Shown piece after piece: positions 23,646-35,177 of a DNA stretch of 64,000 nt. The first letter of the stretch is position 1, and every line of letters begins with the position of its first letter. The notes under the pieces are model-generated. The model had not been told where the DNA came from. It saw nothing but the letters and a program-made list of their open reading frames with translations, and did not search any database. The DNA comes from Hermatobates lingyangjiaoensis. Taxonomy: Eukaryota > Arthropoda > Insecta > Hemiptera > Hermatobatidae. The translations under genes and the position numbers were made by a program. Where the stretch lies: positions 1,984,001 to 2,048,000 of the forward strand of contig JAPFBL010000049.1 of assembly GCA_026182355.1 (NCBI GenBank). The letters run 5' to 3'.

Positions 23646-23956
23646 AAAAGAACACACAGAAAAGAAATCACTAAACTTACTACTATGTTTCGATATCCTC
23701 GTCGTCAGTAATAGATATGAATCGCTCCAAAGGCTGATAACGACTGGCTTGGCGTTCAAACAGAAGCACTCAAACAGTGTAGCCAACTTTCGGAGGAAGA
23801 GGAGACAAGGAAGATAATGAAATAAAAGTCAAATACAAATTAAATGAATTAAAATATTTAACTGAAATAAAATTAAAAACTAATAAAAACTCGCAGAAAA
23901 AATAAATGCATAAAATAAGTTTATTCAGCAGTAGGTTGCGAACTGAAACTAAAACG

Positions 23957-24002
<46 letters not shown>
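23646..24002. other. spacer with a decayed hammerhead-like motif and a (TA)n tract
   Basis: On the minus strand at 23690-23720, CTGACGACGAGGATATCGAAACATAG resembles a hammerhead core related to the 63.5 kb motif, without a clear stem III. A (TA)n tract runs 23962-24005. Confidence 0.4.
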
Positions 24003-24008
<6 letters not shown>

Positions 24009-24292
24009 AAAGTTGGCAGCAGCTTCTGCGTTGACCAATTTATGGCTGATTTTTTCTAGTTTCCTCACTAGTTTACGGTAACTCTCGGGTATTTTCCAGA
24101 GGAGTTCTGGTAACGACATGAAGTTAAACACTAAACACTTTCAAAACTTTATTCTAACACTATAATTTACGACTTAATCTAAAACACAAGCTTTCGGCTT
24201 ACATTAGCCATCTTCAGGTAAAAATCTATAAACTAAAATTATAATCAAAACTAAGGCTATGGTATAGTTTTGATTATAATTTTAGTTTATAT
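24003..24292 (-). mobile_element. Penelope-like element 5' piece, inverted copy
   Basis: In reverse complement this matches 24777-25050 almost base for base. It contains the hammerhead motif and the start of a PLE-type ORF (MSLPELLWKIP, then KLVRKLEKISHKLVNAEAAA). The coding part stops at the (TA)n tract. Around 24228-24292 the unit is itself a hairpin of TATAAACTAAAATTATAATC and its complement. Confidence 0.8.
24178..24226 (-). ncRNA. hammerhead ribozyme motif, AGCT stem III
   Basis: Minus strand: CTGAAGA (24211-24217, N7 = A), stem II GGCT-AATGTA-AGCC, then GAAAGCTT (24188-24195). After GAA comes the self-complementary AGCT and T. Stem I begins with TAC/GTG. A short stem III of this sort would need a second molecule to be stable. 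Confidence 0.65.
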
Positions 24293-24326
24293 TAAACTAA
24301 ATTAAGAAAATTTAGGATTAATTTTA

Positions 24327-24776
24327 GAAAATATTATATATACTCGTATATATATAACACCTTGTCCATTACAAATTTATTCTCTACAACTTTAAAAAAG
24401 AAATTACTTTTCTAGACCACTTTTAAGCAGTTGCACAACTTAAAAATCTATAAAAGTTTTCAAATTCCGATTGTCATTTGTTTACATTTTTACATTTAAA
24501 TGATTGGTGATTCAGATGTTATGATAACGTTCATTTTGAAATTGTTTTATTCATGTATATTTTAGTATCCTGTTGTATTTAAGAAAATGGTGCTCATTCA
24601 TAGTAATTGATAAGATTTATTCTTTTTAAGTTCATTGTATAACCCTTTATTCATAAACCACCATTTATCGTTTAGTATGAATTATATTCGTTTTTCATAT
24701 TTAAGTTTAACGAATGTAAAATCACTTGAAATTTAGCTTTCGTATTGTACAATGGTGAAATGGAAAAACATTATTG
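24327..24776 (-). repeat. 450-bp inverted duplication, right arm
   Basis: Reverse complement of 23197-23645. Its right edge joins directly to the forward PLE 5' piece at 24777. Confidence 0.9.
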
Positions 24777-25077
24777 CAAAACTAAGGCTATGGTATAGTT
24801 TTGATTATAATTTTAGTTTATAGATTTTTACCTGAAGATGGCTAATGTAAGCCGAAAGCTTGTGTTTTAGATTAAGTCGTAAATTATAGTGTTAGAATAA
24901 AGTTTTGAAAGTGTTTAGTGTTTAACTTCATGTCGTTACCAGAACTCCTCTGGAAAATACCCGAGAGTTACCGTAAACTAGTGAGGAAACTAGAAAAAAT
25001 CAGCCATAAATTGGTCAACGCAGAAGCTGCTGCCAACTTTAATAATACATGTTTGAAAGAAGATCTGCTGCCATCAT

Positions 25078-25078
<1 letters not shown>
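24777..25078 (+). mobile_element. Penelope-like element 5' piece, forward copy
   Basis: The pseudo-LTR begins CAAAACTAAGGCTATGGTAT, carries a hammerhead motif, then an ORF from ATG at 24918. The first residues MFNFMSLPELLWKIPESYR are followed by a charged stretch KLVRKLEKISHKLVNAEAAA and CLKEDLLPSYT. That pattern (KLxRKLEK..KL....xFLxxCxxxxLxPxF) is typical of PLE N-termini. The ORF runs straight into a (TA)n tract at 25079-25127, where the YIYIYI tail is microsatellite. The rest of the element is absent. Confidence 0.8.
24824..24872 (+). ncRNA. hammerhead ribozyme motif, AGCT stem III
   Basis: CTGAAGA (24832-24838), stem II GGCT/AGCC with AATGTA loop, GAAAGCTT (24854-24861). Identical in core to its inverted partner at 24178-24226. 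Confidence 0.65.

Positions 25079-25127
<49 letters not shown>
25079..25127. repeat. (TA)n microsatellite
   Basis: Pure TA tract abutting the truncated PLE ORF on its left. Confidence 0.95.
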
Positions 25128-25134
<7 letters not shown>

Positions 25135-25179
25135 AGTTCGAAGTAGTCATTCTTGAATACGTATTTTTAAAAAAGATAT

Positions 25180-25314
25180 GTCCGCACTGTTTTTGACAAG
25201 TTGTTTCTTAAGTTTACCACCTTATTCTTTATTACTGTCTCACACGACGAAAAAAGCAATAAGAAAATTGGAAAGTCGCTCCCGGAAATTAATAAAAGTT
25301 GAAATGGAGGAGTA

Positions 25315-25352
<38 letters not shown>
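25180..25352 (+). mobile_element. probable second PLE N-terminal fragment ending in (TA)n
   Basis: About 25241-25313 reads TTKKAIRKLESRSRKLIKVE, which again has the basic coiled KLES.SRKL pattern of PLE N-termini. It is cut by a stop and then by a (TA)n tract at 25318-25352. The fragment is short, so this is a suggestion based on the pattern and on the same junction type as 25079. Confidence 0.4.
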
Positions 25353-25354
<2 letters not shown>

Positions 25355-27590
25355 GTATATATCCCACGTGTTTTTTTATTTTTTTGCTATTTAAAACTTT
25401 TACAGATTTAATAGTAGAATTATCTGAAATGTCATATATGTGATGCTTTCTTTGACATTGTATTACGAATTGATTTATAAGTTGCGTACACACCTGTTAA
25501 ATTTTTGCAAATCTTCAGTATAAATCAGTTATATTTGTAAAAAATGGTGATTAATTAAAATAGTTATACCAATATGATTGTGACGTCATTGATCAATGCT
25601 GTGTACAATATATGAGTGAAGCATTTTTTATCCAGAAGCATCTAATTTTAGAGTGTATATAGTTTTGGAAAACAATTTGAATACTCTAGGAAATGTTTGA
25701 TAACAAAGACACGCAACTCGTTGCGATATTTTATGTGAAGTTATTTCATTTTAGGTGATAAGTCGACTAAAGATAGACATTAAAATGTGGAATGAAGTAT
25801 TAATCAAACTGATAGTTTATGCAATATTTTACATAATTAAACTGCTTTGCATTTTTCAGTATGGTATACTTTTGTAAATTATTTAATTTTTGAAAATAAC
25901 ACACTTCATCACTAAGAAGTGAAGAAAAGTGAAAGTATTATGAACTACAGACACAACCACAAACAATTAATTATAGTAATCAAGAATAGTGCCGAATTTT
26001 AATAACTGAAATCATGTTTATTTTAAAATTTACGTCATATGTAGGCTTTTGATCGTTAATTAACTTGATTTGATATAAAGTGATGTTTAGTTTGTGAAAT
26101 TTATCCTAATAGCTTTCATGCTTAATAATTATGATCAAGTTTCGCTTATTTTATCCGATTAAATACAAATATAAAATGACTAGGTGGTTAGAAGATGTTT
26201 GAGTGACTTTAGGTAATGAGGGGGATGGGGTGTGGAAAATTGTGTCTGTCAGTGAAGGAAAAAGAGCCAGAGGAAGGAAAAGGTCCGGAAGTAGAAAGGG
26301 GCCATAGTGCAGGCCTTTCTTCTCTCGCCCCGGGCCCGGTCTAAACTCCTCTCTCATTACTCTCTCTAATGTGTGTCTCTGCAATTGACACTGCCTCCTA
26401 TTGTTCCTACTTCACACTTCACAAACTCTTCTCCATCGCTCTTACTTTTCTCTCCTTACCCTCCTCATTACTAACACAAATATTTTGTTTATTATTTTTT
26501 TTAATAAATTGTTTTCACGCTTTTTTACGATATAGTTATTTATCTGTCTTTAATAAAAGGTGACTAATTAAAGAGGAACAAATAAGACATTTTTTGTTAG
26601 AATCATTGTCATAGTACTTCTATTAGAAGTGACTTTATTACATGTGTAAATGCCGTTACAGAACCCTACTGTCTGCGAGTGGTTAAACTAAAGATTAGAA
26701 ATCTAGGGATTTATGAAATTCCCAAATTCAAATACTTAACTGTTAAATAATTAATAATTCAATAATTAACTCTTTATATTGGTAAATTTTGTATTATATA
26801 TTTGTAAATGGTTCTAATAGATATAGGAAACACGAACTAAGTGAGAAAAAATTGCCGCGAATTCTGCAAATCCTCTAAATAATATGTCTATTACAAATTT
26901 TTAAAATATTTGATTAACACGAAAACGTTGAAATTAATATTTAATTGAAAAAAAGTGAGTCTTCTTCTTTTAATAGAAAACTTTATGTAGCACAATCAAA
27001 ATGTGCAATAAGGATTGAATTTCCTTGAAACAATTCTATCAAAACTGTATATTTTTCATGATGCGTATAAAACATCTTGTTGAGCTCTTTTTAGTAGAAA
27101 TAATAACTTTTACTTCGAATCCGGGAACTGTTATTAGAACTATAATGGTTTTATCATTCTATGGCACCTTTTCTGGAACAAGAAGTGCCATGTCACACTA
27201 GAACACTATTTCCTCTACTCTACCAAATCCAGCTTTCTCTCTACTCTTTCTTCAGAGATGATACTGTTTCATTAGACTTTTCACCTAATTTTTTTTCATA
27301 TTTTTTCTCAAATCTCTTAAATATTTCTACTCTATTATCAGCGAAAGGATAACACATTTGCAATTACCACTAGCAATCTTCATCAAAAGGTATGTTTTTT
27401 TAAGAAATTGGCTTTCCTATAGAACCTTAATGCTTCTGCTCTCCGTGAACAGCGTTGATGCTTTTGATTTCCGCTTTGAAGACTGCATTCATAAAATAAA
27501 TGAATGAAACGTTGATAAACATATAGTTTTTTATTAACGTCTTTTAATTTTGGCAGCCTCTGAAAGATCTATATTTTCTTACTTTTCGTT
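25353..27590. other. AT-rich DNA with one GC-richer patch
   Basis: 26200-26470 is much richer in G and C (GCCCCGGGCCCGG near 26327) and holds a short minus-strand frame with no known domain. The rest shows no gene. The patch could be an exon, a fossil element or a regulatory CpG-containing stretch; nothing in it decides which. Confidence 0.4.
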
Positions 27591-27710
27591 TTGCTGCTTA
27601 CAACGGAAAGTGCTTCGGCGTGACTGACATCTTTCTATGTGATAACGCGGCAAACAAAATACAGTAGTGAGTTTTTGTGATCTGTTTTATGAGTGTTCTC
27701 TCTGTGAAGT

Positions 27711-28040
27711 TTATATATATATATATATATATATATACATTATATGCAGAAAATCACAAGAACTAAACATGTGATGCAATCAATGACATTTAAGCCACAA
27801 GGAAAAAGGAAAACATTAGAAATTAATGTTATGAGGCCTTACAATTGGTTTACTCTGTGAGGACAAATTGAAAGGTCTCAGAGCATTTATTTCTATTGTT
27901 TTCCTTTTTCCTTGTGGTTTAAACTTCATATACGCATATATATAAAGTTCAATGTAGATGAAGAAACATGAACCAAAAACACACAGTTATACTCTCTAAT
28001 TTTCGGCTCGAACCGTCTTCAGGATAAATAAGAGATATAG
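27711..28040. mobile_element. decayed PLE-like foldback beside (TA)n
   Basis: A (TA)n tract (27711-27738) is followed by an imperfect inverted repeat, TTTAAGCCACAAGGAAAAAG with CTTTTTCCTTGTGGTTTAAA (about 27789-27930). A hammerhead-like core lies on the minus strand at 27985-28030: CTGAAGA (28016-28022), a short GGT/GCC stem II with TCGA loop, and GAAAATTA (27997-28004), in which GAA is followed by AATT and A. Confidence 0.5.
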
Positions 28041-29049
28041 ACTCGATAACGTACACATCTCATTTTGTTCAGGTTAGTCCTTTCTATAATTGTTATAAGC
28101 AATTTTTTGTATTAATTAAGAAAATCTAATTAGTAAAAGCAAAATGGCTCTATAAGCACAAATAATACGGTATAAAAAAGACGATTTTATTTACGTTACA
28201 GAATATCTGATTGTGATAATAAATTTGGTTTTCATCGTTACTTATTCAAACCATTATGAAAACAAACGTATGTGATTTTATAATTTAATCTATTTTACAT
28301 TTATTTGTTTCGCAGAGAACTGGAAACAGGAAGTAAAGAAGTGTGTTTTACATTCTGAATTTGCATTTATTATTTACAGCAATATTTAAATAAATTCTAT
28401 TGTTTTTGTAATTTTTTTGCATGGAATAAAAAAAAAATATTTTTTTTTTAAATTTTTACATGTGCTAACAACTTTAACTACTAATTAAATAACCAAATTT
28501 AAATTTATGTTTGATTTAAATTTATTCACCAGTTAACATATTAGGGCGTAATTGAGAAGTATACATTCGATATATCAGAAAGAGAAACATGAAGGTAAAT
28601 ATAAAAAAAGAGGGTAGTAGTGGAACATAAATATTTAACATCGAACTGCACTGAATCACCAATCAGTTTTATGAAATTATAAACATTCTTTTCCAATTCA
28701 CTTTGTAAAGCCTTCCATTTAATCTGCTAGACAAACATTTTTAACATTAAAATCATTAATAAAACTTAAAATTAATTCAGATAATATTTATTTATTAATA
28801 TTTTTGTTTACAATATATAAATGATTAAAAAAACCTTTTGTAGGATTAATTCCTAAACAATAGGACAATTATGCTCCCACATAATACATATTTCCCACAT
28901 ATTTTTTATTATTATATGGAAATATATATATATTTTTATTTATGTTTATATATGATATAATTAGAAAACTGAAAAATGATTCAGGATAGCTAATTGCAAT
29001 AAAGAATATAAAGTAACAAATAAAAGACTTCAGAAATAGGCTCTCTTCT
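28041..29049. other. AT-rich intergenic DNA
   Basis: No gene, RNA or identified repeat. Confidence 0.5.
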
Positions 29050-29097
29050 CTACTTTTATTTCGACATCCGTCGTCATCAGGTAGAAGTACACTAGAA
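29050..29097 (-). ncRNA. decayed hammerhead-like motif
   Basis: Minus strand: CTGATGA (29084-29090), CGACGGATGTCG, then GAAATAAAAG. Stem I (CTTCTAC/GTAGAG) is good, but the expected self-complementary stem III (ATAT in the 63.5 kb relative) is lost. A (TA)n tract follows at 29127-29174. Confidence 0.45.
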
Positions 29098-29124
29098 CTA
29101 CACTGGAGCTGCTTTAGGCAGCTG

Positions 29125-29174
<50 letters not shown>

Positions 29175-29208
29175 CAATGATCAAACCACAATAAGAAATG
29201 GGAAAAAA

Positions 29209-29253
29209 AGGCTAAGATCTTTCAACCGTAACAAGAGGTCTTCGTCAGAGTCA
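29209..29253 (-). ncRNA. hammerhead ribozyme motif, AGATCT stem III
   Basis: Minus strand: CTGACGA (29242-29248), stem II of GACC with GGTT, GAAAGATCTT (29215-29224). Core bases intact. Confidence 0.7.
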
Positions 29254-29280
29254 AAAACCCAACTGATTCAGTTGGGTTTT

Positions 29281-29325
29281 TGACTCTGACGAAGGCCGCT
29301 TGTTACGGTTGAAAGATCTTAGTCT
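29281..29325 (+). ncRNA. hammerhead ribozyme motif, AGATCT stem III
   Basis: CTGACGA (29286-29292), stem II GGCCG/CGGTT with wobble pairs, GAAAGATCTT (29311-29320), stem I GACT/AGTC. Core bases intact. Confidence 0.72.
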
Positions 29326-29395
29326 TGTTTTCTCATTTCTTGTCGTTTGATCATTGATTGTTATTTCACGTGTTTATATGAAATCTTTTTATATA

Positions 29396-31230
29396 TATAT
29401 GTTTACTCTCCTCCCTTCCTCATCCTTAACATCATCCATTTTTCAACATATCACCCATCTCTCCTGCAGGAAGCTCCGTATTAATATACGCTTAATATAA
29501 ATCTTTTTTAGGGAAATAACCTTTAGCAACTAAGAGTGCAGAGTTTAGAGTTTATGGATTAGGTTATCCTTCTCAGCTGAAAAGTAGTTTTATATTCTTC
29601 ATATAGCCCAAGATATTCCTGCTTAAAAGGATGTTTGGCGTTTATTTTGAGCAATGTTAACTTTACCTAGCATCCTTTGACAAGAGAAAAGAGTAATAGC
29701 TTGGTAATGACTGGGATGATTGCCAGATTGGTGAACTTTTCAAATCATCACAACTTTGGCGAGTTTCCAGGCAGCTCGGAAGCAATAGATATTGAAGTAG
29801 AAATTATACAAGATATAAAAGACTGCAATGAATTTCAGAAAATACGTTGCTCGATGAGTAACAGAAATGGTTGGCATGTCTGCTAGTAAGTAAGGTATGA
29901 CAATTGAGACCCTTATGATTATTTACCTAGGAGGTTTCATTTGAAAGCGTCATCTATGACAAAGTGATACCTTTTTCCCAAGGGTCGTGATTCATTGGTC
30001 TGACTAGTACGCTTCTGCAAACAACAACTATTCTCCAGGCTTTCACATGATATTTTCACAATAGTATTTATCCTGGTGATAAAGTTTGGATCATCGTTCA
30101 CCGGTAAAGGTCCTGATCACTTTCTCATGTTACTTTCAGCTTTGTTAACCATAGATGTATGGTCTAAACGTGCAAAAGTGAGCTTTAAAACAGTTTTCCT
30201 TTAAAAGGATTTTACCCAAAAATTGTAGGAGTGAATTTGGAGGTTTGAAAGAAGTTCGATTGAATAACGGATGGACGGTTCGAATTCTGGACGGACGGTA
30301 GTTAATGTTTGAAGAGGAAAAAATTGAAGACCTCTAGACAAAATATAAAATAGAAAAAATCTATGGCATTGAAGACCTCTGAACTGACCATATTGTTAAC
30401 ATCACAGGAATGAGAAACATTTACACATCAGGGCTGCAGCCAGTTGGTAGAGGATTATATTAAGAGAAGAATAGAGTTGAAGTAGTTTAACAGTTTGCAA
30501 AACTATTACCATATTGGAACAATGTCGTGACCACTAGAATGTGCAAAGCTGGGCTGTGGACTTGTAGGATGCCAAGGGACGGATATTTGGTTTTAGTAGG
30601 CATGAAGGGCAAAGATCTTCCAAATGTTGGGTCTTATGACTGTTGGGTTGTGTGAACAATAAAAAAAATGATACACACAATATTATAGTCACTTAGAACA
30701 AGTCTTTTCCCTACGGTGGCAAGCACGCGATTGTTCTCATGTAGTTTATTAAGGTTTATTTATAGAGCGGCGTCTATACTACCAGCTAGACATTTTAAGG
30801 GACTAATCATGTCTTAATCAATTCAGTTTGGCAACCACGGAAGAAAGATTACCCGTTAGTCTGCGACAGGGTTTATATGAAGGTGAAAACCAGTGTTATA
30901 GCTAACTGCACCAAAACTGATCGATACTTATTGGTGGAAGCTGAGTACTGTAGATCACCAAGCATCAGGGGTGAAGAAAGAGTTTCTCCACAATGGAGAA
31001 ATACGAATATAAACCTCAGAGAGTTTACTCAGCCTTGTGTCTGGAACCACTGACACTTCGAGACCAACAAACAACACATAAGGAACTCTGGGACTGAAGT
31101 TTACGTCTCCTACGCACAGAAAGCATTCATCTATCTGTGTGACAAATATATATTTGTGTTTATCTAATATATGTGTGTGATACACGAAACACTCTGCTAC
31201 AGGGGTTCTCCTAAGTTCAGTCTATTGGTA
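29396..31230. other. unresolved, GC-richer fossil sequence
   Basis: From about 29640 to 31200 the composition is less AT-rich than the flanks and both strands carry short frames (29677-29886 plus, 30955-31185 minus) with no recognised motif. One plus-strand stretch near 30073 reads YPGDKVWIIVHR, slightly reminiscent of the end of LTR-element integrases, but stops follow at once and no LTR pair was found. It may be an old retroelement or a decayed gene. Confidence 0.3.
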
Positions 31231-34200
31231 ATAAAACATATCAATGTCGTTATGATGGATGGTCTCCTTGTAACTAAAATGGATAAAGAAAAATATTATC
31301 TTTTTATTAAAAATTATTTTTCGATAATTATTAGGTATATGCACTAGGTATATAAAAGCCCAGGAACAATATCAATATTATTTGGTTCAATGACTCCCCT
31401 ATCTCAATGAATTGTCCTTTTTTTCCCAGTTCTAGGATTTTTACGGGTTTAGTCTTAATTTTAATAAGTTTAATTTAGAAATTGTGATTTAATCTATTTG
31501 TTTTCTATGTCTGTAATAAGTTGGAGAAGAAACTCAACTGTTGTTTTCTATAATTAGATGCATAAATTTATTTTGAGAAGTCCACGTTCTATATTTGCCT
31601 GTTTGGCTAAATATATAAAATAAAATATTATTATTACTTTTTTAGTTCCTTGCTTTCTCTATATGAAGTGAGTCAAGGCCAAAGTCAGTCACTCTATGGT
31701 ATTCACTCATTAGTGGAAATGGTTTATCTCAGCAAAAAGCTGTTGTTTTCTTATCAGAACAATGTGTTTTAATCACACAGGGTTTTATTTAGTTTTTTTT
31801 TTACAGTAAACATTGAAAAAATTGTTACAATTTACTAAATAATCAGAAATTTAAATAGGGAAGACCAACAAAACATGCCTGCTTTTAAAGTTAAGTGCAT
31901 TAATGTAAACCTGAAGAAAAATCTGATCTGTTCTTTCATGATAGAACTACTTTATGTAGAGACTATTCATATAATTTCCAACAATGACTAATTCATGTTC
32001 ATTACTGTTGCACATAACCCTTCCATGGGTTATATCTTAAGTCTGTCATTCAGTTCTTCCTTTTTGTTTATTACTCACTGTCAAGTACCACCTATTTGAA
32101 GTATTCAGAATGGTGATAATATACGTAAATACGAGTATTTAACAATTATGTATCCCAAAGCCATGAGCACCAAGTTACCAAAATATTATGATAATCTTAA
32201 CATAAATACACACAGACCAGCGATCACTGACTAATGTACTTATTTATATGCTATTTAAAAATTTTAGCGTTTGTTAGTTTTTGTTTTCTATTTTATATAG
32301 TTTAAGCCTTTATTAGAGCTTTCTGGCACGTGTCGCCCGAGGCAGGCTGCACCTACCCCACACTCTTTTGGAATGCTTTTTGCAGATGCATTATTAAAGG
32401 CAACAGTACTTTGCAAAACCCTTTAAAAATAATTATAAGGCAAGTATTTCTCGATTGAAACTAATGAAAATATTACAAATTTGTTTAAAGTCCCATTCAA
32501 AAATTTGTTTTAAAAACAAAAATGAGTATTTAGAGCAATTCTATAAACACAATAACAGAGAATATAAAAGAAACACCTGAATGGGACTCATTATCTGGAC
32601 GCCTGAAGGGTTAGCGGAAGGTTTATCAATAAAGCTACCCTGAAGGAAGGGCGGATTAAATTAAAGCAACAAATATTTGAATTTTTTGAAAAGTTTTATT
32701 CTTAAGATTGAAGTTAGTAAGTGTAAACTCTATTTCTTAACTTTGTTGTTCCTGAAGTTACCATGGAGCTGCGTTTTTCAAACTTTTTCGATCGTGAATA
32801 ATTTTTTAACTCTTTTTTCGTTGTAAATCCAATAGAGGATTTTAATTTACAGTATTCCTTTAGTTTCTATAATAATTGAAACACTACATATATATTAATA
32901 GATACTTATTTAAGAAAAAAAATAGATACTTATTTCGAAATTTTGTGCCTCTTTAGCTTTTAAGGTTTTATGAAATTTTTCATACAATATTTAAATGAAA
33001 CATGAGTACAATAAAATGGTTTTGGGTTTTCTTTTTGACAATAACATCTATGCACTTTTCAATTGTTATTAATAAATTTTGCAGAATTTTGCATCACTGA
33101 ATTCAAAATTGGATGTAGCTATAAGTCAATTCCATGAATATTTTTGTATAATTCTTTTTGTTCATTGTGATATGGAAATTCTATTCCTGTCAGAAATGCT
33201 GCGCAAAAATAAAAAATGATAACACTACCTGTGGTAACTTTCTACTGATGAATTACCAAAAATTCTTTTAATGATATTTCTTTAAATTTTTGCTGCACAT
33301 GTAATTCACTTCTCAAACTAATTAATATTATATAGTAAATAGATTAATAACTTAATGTATCCTATAACATTTGAATTCATAATTCGGTTTAGCTGTCGTC
33401 GTGAATGAATACCGAGCACAAGAGTTGTTTTCATGCGACTATGGAAAAGGTTGACTATTGTTGATTGCAAGTAACTGTTTTCTGAAAGGTTTACATTGTC
33501 AACTTTAGTATCCTTTATTAATTTCTCTTTATGTAAAATTTCATTCAATATATAATAACTAACAAGTCTATTAAATTTAAATCATGATTTCAGATGCACT
33601 TTTGTAGCAATTAAAAGAGAATGAAACATCTTACCATGTGAGCTCATGATTTCTTTAAAGAAGAATTGGTTCTAGCGTAGCTGGAATTCCTCTAAATCTA
33701 AACAAATTTTATGTAAATTATTTTGATTCATGAATAGAATTTTTTGATATCATTAAAGAAATTAGTTTTATATTAGAACATATGACCGTTTAATTTGGCA
33801 CGAGAGTAGATCCAGTGATTTTTAGTGCTCTCTTCTGGACTGATAGATCGGGGCCAATTTTTTCAGGCTGGTTATGAATAACTTTGATCACATTGTCCCT
33901 CGTAGAGATTTAAGAGTATTTAAGCCAGCAGGCCCGAGTCAGTACGTCAGGTACTCGTTACAGATTCCTACCCTAAATGCACCTGAGTTAGAAAAATTTA
34001 GCACTCCAAATATTCTCTTGTGGAATCTACCGCAGAAGGATAGCTTTTTTCCCTAACAATCCCACCCTGAAAAAAAAGCTGTTTTGGTATAATAAAAATT
34101 GATCACTGATTGCTTTTGTAAATTGTTCCAAGAAGTATTGGCCACAATAATAATGTTTTGTATATGGCATTAAACCACCTTTCTCACATTATCTGAAAAT

Positions 34201-35177
34201 CATAAACTTCACTATAAATCTTTAGATTTTAATTTTCTGCAAAATATAATAGATACCATCGTACGTTAAGGATGCTTTAATTAAATAAGCTATATTACAA
34301 TAGAAAAAGTAAGATAAAATATAATATTTGACATAACTGTTGTTTTAGTTCTATAGAATGAATTCAATGTTGCTAGTAATAATATGATATGACAATTCAT
34401 TTTAATTACATATGTATTTGTGAATTTAAGAGCTGAAAGACTGGGAAGGTTCAGTTTTTAGAAGTTTTTAATTAGTCTTCCAGGTGAATAAATTTTATTT
34501 GAAAACTTTAAATTAGTTTTAATTTTTACTGTAAGTTAAATTGTTATTACCGTGAGTTATATTGTTTATCATATATGGTGTTATATGGTAAGCAGAGTTT
34601 TGTTGGATGAATAGTCAAATTGTTACAGAATTACTCCTTTTTCGCATTTTATATGTGCGACTATAGTGAATAAGACTATAGAGGCTACACCGTACATGAA
34701 TGCGAATGCTTTTTTATAAAATTGAAAAAAAGCCTACTGTGGGAGGCCTCATGACAGTACATTTTTCAATAAATTATGCATACCAACTAAAGCCTTACTC
34801 AAGCTGTCATCCTTAATATTTGTAAATGAGTTATAAAAATACTTGATATATATTTGTTTCTACTTTTATTTAATCTGTCAGTAACTTAAAACACAAGTGA
34901 ACTTCATTATTAAGGACTCCTATCATTTAATTGATAACTATATTAAATATATGGCACTTTCATTAGTCTGATCGAATATACTTATTACCTTTATTTTACT
35001 ATATTGGTTTAATATCCATATACACATAATCAGAGCACTATAACAGTAGATTAAGATTTCCCATATTCTAAAACAGCTATATAAACTTTTAACTAGAAAA
35101 GACAAGTTGTAAGTAAATCACACCCTATACTTATAAGGCCAGAACCACCTTATTACAACCAAAATCTTATTTAATGA
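31231..35177. other. AT-rich intergenic DNA
   Basis: No gene or identified repeat. 33780-34060 is slightly less AT-rich and has a 60-codon frame (33874-34056) without known motifs. Confidence 0.45.

Larger units (their letters stand above)
29174..29395. mobile_element. PLE foldback of the AGATCT family inside (TA)n
   Basis: Inverted half (CAATGATCAAACCACAATAA up to AAAAACCCAACTGA) and forward half (TTCAGTTGGGTTTTTGACTC up to TTTCACGTGTTTATATGAAA) form a hairpin of nearly 100-bp arms. Both flanks are TATATATA, so the unit appears to have inserted into a TA microsatellite. Same family as 6337-6509, but here the inverted half still includes its hammerhead. Confidence 0.8.

Noticed and set aside
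30060..30130. YPGDKVWIIVHR as a possible LTR-element integrase end
   Set aside because: Stop codons follow at once, no other integrase motif and no LTR pair were found.
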